Positions 56,310 to 64,000 of a DNA stretch of 64,000 nucleotides are shown here, piece by piece. Made by a program: the position numbers and the translations under genes. This DNA comes from Planctomycetota bacterium (GTDB lineage: Bacteria > Planctomycetota > UBA1135 > JAKEFM01). The DNA is taken from NCBI GenBank assembly GCA_022616055.1, contig JAKEFM010000158.1, positions 1-64,000 of the forward strand. Direction: 5' to 3'. The notes under the pieces were generated by a model. The model made no database searches, was not told the DNA's origin, and saw only the letters and a program-made list of their open reading frames with translations. How positions within the stretch are numbered: position 1 is the first letter of the stretch; each line of letters opens with the position of its first letter.

Positions 56310-57419
56310 CTGAAGGCCCTGATCGCCGCCTCGCTCGCCTTCGGCGCGGCGGGGACCGTCCAGGACTCCCCGAAGACGCCGCCCGCGCACACGCTCCGGC
56401 TCGCCGCGGAGCCCGGCTCCGGCTGGGTCTCGAGGAGCCAGCGGACCCGCGATTCCGAGGCGAGCCGCAAGACGAAGGTGAAAACCACCCACGCGGGGGA
56501 GACCCGGGACGACGATCGCAACCTCGACGAGCACGTCCACGAGGAGCTCCGTTCCCGGGTGAAGCTCGAGGTCCTCGAGGCCGAGGGGGGCCAGGTCCGC
56601 GCCGTCCGCACCACCTTCGAGGAGAGCCGCTCGAAGGTCACGGTCGAGCGCGACGGGAAGACGATCCGGAAGGGGGACGCCTTCGAGGCGGCCCCGTTCG
56701 AGGGGGTCGAGGTGACGCTCCGCTGGGGGAAGGACGAGAACGACGTCTCGATCAAGGGGGGCTTCTCCGACGAGGCCCAGCGCGAGGACGTGAAGCGGGG
56801 CCTGCTCTACCGGGACCTCGAGCCGCTCGTATCCTACCTGCTGCCGAAGGAGCCGGTGAAGGCGGGGGACACGTGGGCGATCGAGGGCCGCGCGCTCGGC
56901 CAGGTCCTCGCGCAGACCCTCGGGAACGGCGAGGACCACGACCGGGCGCGGAAGGCGATCCCGGTGGAGATCAAGACCGACCGCGAGACGATCGGGGCGC
57001 TGACGGCGAAGCTCGTGGAGGTGGAGGAGGCGGGCGGGCACACGCTCGCGACGGTCTCGATCGCGGGGAAGCCGGGGGAGGATCGGACGACGGAGGCGAA
57101 GGACGCCGAGTCCACGGCGACGACCACCTACGACGTGCGGGCGACCTTCGTCTTCGTCGTCGATCTCGGCCTGCCGCGCTCCCTCGAGTGGAACTCGTCC
57201 TGGAAGTCGAAGCTCACGGCGAGCGGCGAGCGGAGCGATCCCCAGCAGGACCTGGAGATGTCCTTCACGCAGTCGAGCGAGGAGGAGGTGACGTTCGACT
57301 CGAAGACCGAGTACGAGCCGCTCGAGGGTGCCGCCTCGAGGCCCTCCGCCGGCGAGAAGAGCGAGGGCGGCGAGAAGAAGCCCGAGAAGGCGACCGGTCC
57401 GGCCCCGTCCGGACGCTAG
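56310..57419 (+). CDS. Secreted protein of unknown function with apparent CTG start
   Basis: In-frame upstream sequence 'LKALIAASLAFGAAGTVQDSPKTPP' is a signal peptide preceded by GGAGAA; no ATG/GTG/TTG in frame nearby. Confidence 0.7.
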   Translation: MKALIAASLAFGAAGTVQDSPKTPPAHTLRLAAEPGSGWVSRSQRTRDSEASRKTKVKTTHAGETRDDDRNLDEHVHEELRSRVKLEVLEAEGGQVRAVRTTFEESRSKVTVERDGKTIRKGDAFEAAPFEGVEVTLRWGKDENDVSIKGGFSDEAQREDVKRGLLYRDLEPLVSYLLPKEPVKAGDTWAIEGRALGQVLAQTLGNGEDHDRARKAIPVEIKTDRETIGALTAKLVEVEEAGGHTLATVSIAGKPGEDRTTEAKDAESTATTTYDVRATFVFVVDLGLPRSLEWNSSWKSKLTASGERSDPQQDLEMSFTQSSEEEVTFDSKTEYEPLEGAASRPSAGEKSEGGEKKPEKATGPAPSGR

Positions 57420-57442
57420 ATCGGCCAGGACCTCGAAGCGCC

Positions 57443-57850
57443 TCAGCTGCGCGCCTTCGGAACCCTGTAGCGGACGAGGCCCTCCGCGTCGAAGTCCGGA
57501 TCGAAGCCGATGTAGGTGCGAACGGCGTTCCTCCTGGCGAGTTCCAGGCTCGCGCAGTCGACGAGGCTCAGGCGCCTTCCGCCCGAGCGGAATCGCCGAA
57601 CGGCCGCGTCGTGCAGCTCGCGGTCGACCCACTCCAGGAGCACGTTCTCGAGATCGTGGAGGAACCGCCGCACCGCGGACATCCCGAGCCGACGCTGCAT
57701 CAGGGCGGCTGTCTCGACGACGACGTAGTTGTGCGTGAGTAGGACTTCCCCGCCGCGGGACGCCGCCTCGAGCGCCTCCTTGGCCTCGCGATGGTGGAGG
57801 TCGTCCCGGTCGGCGAGCGCGAAGAAGGCGGAGGTGTCGACGAGGATCAA
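57443..57850 (-). CDS. PIN-domain (VapC-like) toxin
   Basis: 'LILVDTSAFFALADRDDLHH', 'VVVETAALMQRRLG', 'LSLVDCASLELARR' acidic PIN motifs; TTG start, TTGA overlap with antitoxin. Confidence 0.9.
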   Translation of the reverse strand: MILVDTSAFFALADRDDLHHREAKEALEAASRGGEVLLTHNYVVVETAALMQRRLGMSAVRRFLHDLENVLLEWVDRELHDAAVRRFRSGGRRLSLVDCASLELARRNAVRTYIGFDPDFDAEGLVRYRVPKARS

Positions 57851-58083
57851 TCGTCCGCCGACCCGAGCGCCTCGTCGTGTTCCTCGGACAGTCGCCCGTG
57901 GCCGGAACGCCCGGCCCCGGTGCTGGTCCACCTCACCCGACGGGGAGAGCGCCCGAGCCCGTTCCCCAGGGCGCGGCGGAGCAGGTCCCGGACGACCGCC
58001 GCGATCGAGCGCCCCTCCCGGTGGGCCCGCTCGCGGATCCCTGCGTAGGTCTCCTCGTCAATCGTGATCTGGGTGCGCCGCAC
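57847..58083 (-). CDS. Ribbon-helix-helix (VapB/CopG-like) antitoxin
   Basis: 'VRRTQITIDEETYAGIRERAHREGRSIAAVVRDLLRRAL' RHH. Confidence 0.88.
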   Translation of the reverse strand: MRRTQITIDEETYAGIRERAHREGRSIAAVVRDLLRRALGNGLGRSPRRVRWTSTGAGRSGHGRLSEEHDEALGSADD

Positions 58084-58090
58084 GAGAGGG

Positions 58091-58119
58091 AACGTAGGCG
58101 CATGCCACAATGATGTCAA
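58091..58119 (-). promoter_or_regulatory. Promoter of the VapBC-like operon (probably leaderless)
   Basis: TTGACA-N17-TACGTT on the minus strand; predicted TSS coincides with the GTG start at 58083. Confidence 0.65.
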
Positions 58120-58374
58120 GACGACGCCCCCCGCCCGTGCGCGGTGGGCGGCGACGAGAGGGCTCGATCCTCCCCGCTCCGGCTCCTCCTCGTCGAGGAC
58201 GACAGTCCCCGCCTTCGGGGAGGCCGCGCGGACCAAGAGCACCGGCTCATCCGCCGGGTGGTCCGGAGACGCGCCGAACCGTCGATTCTCGGCTGGGGCC
58301 CGCTGCGCGGCGACCGCGGTCCCCACGGAGCGGGCGTTCCGGAATAGAATGCGCCTCCCGGACCGGAGACGGGC

Positions 58375-61300
58375 ATGTCGCGCGGCGCAGGTTCGCTCGC
58401 GGGGCTGGTCCTCCTCGCCGTCGTTGGCGGGATCGTCTACCTCGCCACCAGCCCAGGACGGGAGACGCTTCCCGAGGCGCCTGCATCCACTGTCGCGCCT
58501 CCCGCCGCGAGTCGCCTGAAGAGTCCCGCCCGGCTCGAGGTCGAAGTTCCTCCTGGCGCGCCAGCCTCTCCGGCCGAGGCAGTCGCCCGAGAATCGGGAG
58601 CGCCCGGACGCTCGGAGGTCTCCCTCCCTCGGGAAGAGGGGCGGACCCTCGCGATCGGCGGCCGACTCGTCGTCAGGGGACGAGGTCCGCTCGGGCGGGC
58701 CTCCGTGACGGTGCGGACGTGGCAGAAGGAGCTCGACTTCCCAGAGACGATCGCCCTCCTCGGAGGTCCGGCTGCGACCGCGAGGATGACGCTCCACGAC
58801 CGCGACGGGCTCGAGGCGAAGGTCCGCGTCTCCGGCGGTTGGCGACCCGCCCACCGAGCCGAGGCGGCACCCGACGGGACCTTCGAGATCGCCGTTCCGA
58901 CCGATCTCCCCTCCTTCGGCTTCGAGGTCGAGGCGGAGTTCGCCTGTTTCACCCAAGGCGGGGACCGCTACGAGATCGACGGGGCGGAGGCGAAGGCAGG
59001 CTTCGTCCTCGAGCTGGAGCCCGCCGGCAAGATCGAGGGATCGATCACGGGCCCGAGCGGTCCGGTGACCGGCGCGAGGGTCGCCGTCGTCCACCCGACG
59101 AGGATGTTCCGCGTGGAGGCGGACGCGTCCGGTCGATTCGCGATTCTCGGCGTGCCGCCCGGGAGGTACCGCGCCGCCGCCCTCGCGGAAGGGTGCGCAC
59201 CCGAACTGCGGGAGAACATCGACGCCCTCTCGGGAACGACGACCCGGGTCGATTTCCTGCTCCACCGCGAGTCGTCCATCTCGGGCCGCGTCGTCGGGCC
59301 TTCGGGTGACGGGATCGTCGGGGCGCGGGTGGGGGCGTGGCCCGAGGACCTCGAGGTGGCGAGCGCCCTCAATGGGATCTCCTACGGCGCCTCGACGTCG
59401 GGGAGGGAGGGCCGATTCAGGATCGGGTCCCTCCGGCATGGCACGCACAAGACCTACGCGTCGGCGGACGGCTTTCTCCGGTCTTCCAGCAATTCGGTCG
59501 AGGTGCCGCCGGCGGGCGGTGTCGAGGGGATCGTCCTCGCGCTCGCGACCGGACACATCGTCGCCGGACGCGTGACGGACGCAATGGGGCTCCCGGTCGC
59601 GGACGCGCGCGTCACGGCCGAGACGGACCCCGATTTGTACGACAAGCGCGGATCCTCCAAGCCCCCGGTCTACTCGCGCCAATCCTGTGCCACGCCAGGA
59701 GACGGCACATTTCGCCTCGCCGGGCTCGGCGAGGGTCCCTACGTGGTCCGGGCCGAGGCGATCGGCCACCAGAAGGTCGAGAAAAGGAATGTCGCGCCCG
59801 ACACGGAGCGACTCGCGCTGGTCTTTGGCGCGGCGACCGGGATCGCGGGGGTCGTGCGCGCGGCGCCGGGAGGGGAGCCCGTGCGGGAGTTCGAGGCGAG
59901 CCTGTCGTGGATCGTGACGATGCGGGACGCGAGCGGCGCTCCGTTCGAGTTCCGACGAGATGGGCCGAGCCGCGCCTTCCGGTCCGAGGACGGGGCTTTC
60001 GAATGGTCGGGACTCGAGCCGGGAGTCTTCGACCTTCGCATCCGGTCGGGGGGATTCGTCCCGGAGACCCTCCGCGAGGTCGCGGTGACGGCCGGGGAGG
60101 TGCGCCGCGGCCTCGAGGTGAGGCTCCGTCCCGGGGCCGTGGTGACGGGGACCGTGCGCGAGCGACCCTCCGGCTCGCCCGTTCCGGGGGTCCTCGTCCG
60201 TGTCGTCACGAGGGAGGCCGGCATGGACCCGATGGGGTCCGGTCCGGAGACGTCCGCGCGCGCGGAGGAGGACGGATCGTTCTCGATCGGGGGGCTCGAA
60301 CCGGGTTTCTTCCGACTTCGGGCGACCCACGACGCCTTCGTCGCGGAGACCACCGACGTCCTCGAGGTTGCCGAGGGGGGAGCCCTCGACGGGGTCGAGA
60401 TCCGGCTCGGGCGTGGCGGGGCATGGATGGCTTCGCGCGGAGCGCGGAAGGAAAGCCCCAAGCGGAAGCGAACGTCGTCGTTTTCCCGCCGGATGTCCTC
60501 GCCCGGAAGGGGAAGCAAGCCGAGACCAACGCATCGGGGTACTTCCGCGTCGAGGGGCTCGTCCCGGGGAGACACCTGGTCCGGGTCTACCCGAGAGGCG
60601 AGGAGGGGGAGGGGGAGAGGGAGGAAATGCGCAGGGTGGTCTCCGCCTACGCCGAGGTGAGGGAAGGGGAAGTGACGCGGGTCGAGTTCGAGACATCCCC
60701 CCGCGGCTGCCTCCTGCGCGGCAGGGTGTTGCGAGGGGGCGGTCCTGTCGAGAGAGCGGAACTCATCCTCCATCCCGCGCGGCTCTCCTCCCGGGCGAAG
60801 AAGCTCCGGATCGTGGACCGCCTGCGGGACAGGACAGGGGCCGACGGGTCGTACTCGATCGACGGGGTCCCCTCCGGTGTCGCGACACTCTACGTTCACG
60901 TGATGGGCGAGCAGGCCGGAGGGTCCGCGTGGACGAGCCAGACCTTCCGGATCGACGTCCCCGACGCGGCGGAAGATGTGTTCGACGCATTCCTGCCGTC
61001 GGGGGAGATCTCCGGCCGCATCCGCCGCGCCGAGGACGGGCAGCCGCTTCCCGGGATCTTCGTCCTCGCCCTCCCGTTCGATCCGGACTCCCAGAGGGAA
61101 GGGGCCTCGGCTTCCGGCGGGACAAGTTCCGGGCCGGACGGACGCTATCGGATCCGCGGCCTGCCGGGCGGGACGTGGCGACTGCGCGCGCGATTCCAGG
61201 ATCCGACCGGCGAGGGAGGCTCCTCCCTCGCTGGCTTCGTCGAGGAGGAGAAGGGCCCCGTCGAGCTTTCCGAGGGGGGAAAGGCGATCGCCGACTTCGC

Positions 61301-61880
61301 TCTCTCGACCGGGGGGACCGCGGTCGTGACGGTCCGGGATCCCACCGGGCGTCCGGTCCCGCGGTCGTCAGTCGCCGTCTTTCCGGCCGGGGCGCAGCCC
61401 TACGACCCGAGGGGGGAGTTCCACGCCCCCGTCGCGAAGGCGAACGAGATCGGACTCGCGCGCGTGCGCGGAATCGCGCCGGGCCTGTGCGTCGCCCGCG
61501 TCCTCTTCACCCCGGCCTGGGCCTCCGCCGACTCGGAGCCCCGACCGGTCCGAGCGGGGGAGGAGACCTCCTTCACTGTCGAAGTGAAGGCGGGGACGCG
61601 GGTGAGGTTCCGCCTCGTCGACGAGGAGGGTGAAGCGATCGATCAGGGGATGGTCCTCGCGCGCGACCGGGAGGGCCGGGCGGTCCACACCTACGTCCAG
61701 ATGGGGGAGGCGATCGTACCTGGCGAGGAGGAGGTCGCGAGCCTCGTCCTCGTCCCGGGCGAGTACACCGTCGAGGCCTTGTCTTGGAGATTCGAGAAGA
61801 GGTCGATGGCGATCCGGGTCGGCGAGACCTCGCCGCAGGACGTCATGATCCGGTTGGATCGGGCGGAGCGGCCTCGATGA
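58375..61880 (+). pseudogene. Giant carboxypeptidase-regulatory-like repeat protein, frameshifted near 60418..60421
   Basis: Frame from 58375 carries homology to '...DGVEIRLGRGG', then the frame ending 61880 continues '(G)MDGFARSAEGKPQAEANVVVFPPDVLARKGKQAETNASGYFRVEGL...'. Confidence 0.75.
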
Positions 61881-63355
61881 AGAGCCTGCTCCGCTGGATC
61901 CCGTGGTTCCGGACGGCGAGGGACTGGGGTGCGACGGGGATGACTGCCGCAGTCGCCGGGCGCGCCAGACGGACCCTCGCGACGGCTGCGATCCTCGCCG
62001 TCGTTCTCGGTGGCGCCGTCCTGTTCTTGAGGGGCCGACCCGAGAAGGCGCCCTCTCCGTCTCCCTCGGCCGCCGACGCCCGAGACGCCATCCTCGAATC
62101 CGGGCCCGCGGAAGCCGCGTTCCCCCCCGCTCCCGTCGTGCGCGAGGCGATCTTCGAGACGGCGGCCGCGTCCGAGTCCGACCCGGAGGAACGCGAGGCG
62201 ACCGAGGCCATGGGCGCCCTGGAGGTCCGCGTCGTCGATCCCTGGGACCGTCTCGTCGAATCCGCCGAGATCCGTGCACGGAGATTGGACGTTTCGGACG
62301 CGGAGCCGATCCTCCATCCGCGAGGAGAAAGGACGTTCGACCTCCCTCTCGGCGTCCCGCACCGGATCGACGTGCTGACCCACTTGTGCTTCGAGCCCGC
62401 CGTCCGGGAACCGGTGTACGCGGAATGGGGCACGGTCACGGTGCAGCTCGCCTCGCGGTGCGCCCGGATCTCCGGCCGAGTCGTCGAGGCGGAGACGGGC
62501 GAGACCCTGTCGTACGCCCAACTCGCCTACAAGGCGGAAAGGGGCTCGGGCGGCGCCTCCGGGGGGTCCGGCGCGTTCGACCTGCTCGTGCCCGCGGGGG
62601 ACCTGCGGCTCGTCGCGGGGGCCGCGGAACGCGAGACTGCGATCGGCAAGTTTCGACTGGGATCCGGAGAGTGGCTCCGAGACGTCGAGATCCCTCTCGC
62701 GAAGGTCCCCCGAGTCGTGGTGGAAGGCCGAGTCCTGGACGCCGGGGGCAGTCCCGTCATCGGGGCGAAGGTGACGTTCGGGACCGTCACGGAGGCGCGT
62801 ACCGAGTTCAGCTCCGCTGAGAGCCGAGAGGTCCTCGGGAAGACGCGCACGGGCGACTCGGGCTCGTTCGAGGTGTCGGTCCCCGCGGGCACCGCCGTCC
62901 TCCACGTGGAGGCCGCGGGTTTCGAGCCCTCCGGCCCCATCTCGTTCGAGGTCCGGGGCAGCCGCGAGGAGGTGGAGATCACCCTCGCGCGCGGGGGTCG
63001 GCTGCGGATCCGCGGGATCCGCGCCGACGGCTCGGCCGTGGCTCCGACGGAGATCACCGTGCGGAGGGAAGCCGAGGTCATGCTCCGGGCGAGAGGCGGC
63101 TACGTCGAGCGCGCCGTCCTCCGTGCCAAGGTGAGCGGAAGCGCGAGGGTGTATTCGATGGGACGCGAGAGCCTCGGCACCGAACGGGCGGCCGTCGACC
63201 GGGAGAAGTACCTGACGATCGAGGGGGTTCCGCTCGGGGAGTACTTGGTCGTGGTCACGGCGGGCGCCTTCAAGGGGGAAGCGATGGCCTTCCTGCCGGC
63301 GGTCGAGACGGTCGTCGTGGACGTGCCCGTCGCGGAGTCGCGCGACGGGAAGTGA
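61877..63355 (+). CDS. Membrane-anchored carboxypeptidase-regulatory-like repeat protein
   Basis: N-terminal TM; 'ISGRVVEAETGETLSYAQLAYKAE', 'VEGRVLDAGGSPVIGAKVTF'; ATGA overlap with upstream frame. Confidence 0.82.
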   Translation: MKSLLRWIPWFRTARDWGATGMTAAVAGRARRTLATAAILAVVLGGAVLFLRGRPEKAPSPSPSAADARDAILESGPAEAAFPPAPVVREAIFETAAASESDPEEREATEAMGALEVRVVDPWDRLVESAEIRARRLDVSDAEPILHPRGERTFDLPLGVPHRIDVLTHLCFEPAVREPVYAEWGTVTVQLASRCARISGRVVEAETGETLSYAQLAYKAERGSGGASGGSGAFDLLVPAGDLRLVAGAAERETAIGKFRLGSGEWLRDVEIPLAKVPRVVVEGRVLDAGGSPVIGAKVTFGTVTEARTEFSSAESREVLGKTRTGDSGSFEVSVPAGTAVLHVEAAGFEPSGPISFEVRGSREEVEITLARGGRLRIRGIRADGSAVAPTEITVRREAEVMLRARGGYVERAVLRAKVSGSARVYSMGRESLGTERAAVDREKYLTIEGVPLGEYLVVVTAGAFKGEAMAFLPAVETVVVDVPVAESRDGK

Positions 63356-63426
63356 CGGGGAGGCCTCCCGCGCGATCGCCCCCGTCTGCGGTCGAACCGC
63401 GAGCCCGGGCTATCGTTGTGGGCGCC

Positions 63427-64000
63427 ATGACCGCGGCCGGTCCCGCCTTCGCGATCCTTGCGCTGACCCAGGCCGCCGTCGGCCAGGACTCGGTCCCCTC
63501 GCGGCCAACGTCCCTGATGGAGGGGAAGACCTTCACGACCGAGTGGCGGGAAGCGCCCGAGTGGGAGCCCGAGACGGAGGTCGATGTCGGTTCCGCCTCC
63601 GGCCACGGCGGGAACCTGCGCTGGATCCGGCTGCGACCCGCCGGAGAGGAGGTCGAGGTGCTCAACCTCGAGTACCAGGGGCGGAGCCTCGGCCGGAAGG
63701 CCCCCCCGGCCGTGACCGCGAAACTCGGCCGTCTCTCCCGCTCCGCGTACGCGGAGGTGCTGCACGATCTCGTGAGGATCGAGGCCGCGCGCCTCGTCCG
63801 GGAACCACCCTCCCGTTCGAGGTGGTCGACGACGGGGGACTTCTGGGCCTCCATCCGGATCGCGCGCGGCGATGCGGTCCGGTTCGAGGACGAGTGGTGC
63901 GGCTACCCGAACAGCACGGACGAGGCTCGCTACGCCAAGGTCGCGGCCGCCGTCGCCCGGGTCCAGTCCGCCGTCCGGGACGCCGAGGCGGCGTCGCACG
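63427..64000 (+). CDS. Secreted hypothetical protein, 3' truncated by window edge
   Basis: ATG 63427 'MTAAGPAFAILALTQAAVGQDSVPSRPTSLMEGKTFTTEWREAPEWEPETEVDVGSAS...' open to the end of the window. Confidence 0.65.
   Translation, partial: MTAAGPAFAILALTQAAVGQDSVPSRPTSLMEGKTFTTEWREAPEWEPETEVDVGSASGHGGNLRWIRLRPAGEEVEVLNLEYQGRSLGRKAPPAVTAKLGRLSRSAYAEVLHDLVRIEAARLVREPPSRSRWSTTGDFWASIRIARGDAVRFEDEWCGYPNSTDEARYAKVAAAVARVQSAVRDAEAASH

Noticed and set aside
60410-60430. Programmed -1 ribosomal frameshift
   Set aside because: No canonical slippery heptamer and no obvious immediate downstream stimulatory structure; a single-base indel in a G run is simpler.
1-64000. CRISPR arrays, tRNA/rRNA genes, prophage or integrase modules
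   Set aside because: Looked for regularly spaced repeats, CCA/T-loop-like motifs and phage/integrase motifs by eye and found none convincing.

Overview
This is a 64 kb window of very GC-rich bacterial chromosome, judged by eye. It carries about 50 protein-coding genes on both strands and no rRNA, tRNA or CRISPR array that I can recognise. Gene content suggests an uncultured planctomycete-like bacterium (inference): many secreted proteins with carboxypeptidase-regulatory-like repeats, DUF1579 and CHRD proteins, and C-terminal domains ending in 'LSN-x-hydrophobic'. Recognisable modules include a sigma factor with zinc-finger/FecR-like partners, a patatin, a papain-like protease, a beta-propeller phytase, a YtcJ-like amidohydrolase, a PadR-controlled three-gene operon, and an RND efflux system split into two parts. 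There is also an RRM RNA-binding protein with a terminator in its leader, a VapBC-type toxin-antitoxin pair, and a run of very large carboxypeptidase-regulatory-like proteins. The most notable observation is an OsmC-family gene (14563..15030). Its conserved catalytic Cys codon is replaced by an in-frame TGA, and a bacterial-SECIS-like hairpin starts 13 nt downstream, with its apical loop 19 nt downstream. It is a strong candidate selenocysteine OsmC protein that an ordinary gene caller would split in two. Other noteworthy items are a tandem paralog pair sharing a conserved 5'UTR hairpin, an amidohydrolase leader with two overlapping long pairings, a CHRD gene interrupted by TAA, a frameshifted giant gene, and a remnant alpha/beta-hydrolase at the junction of the split efflux operon. 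All calls come from reading the sequence; no searches were run.
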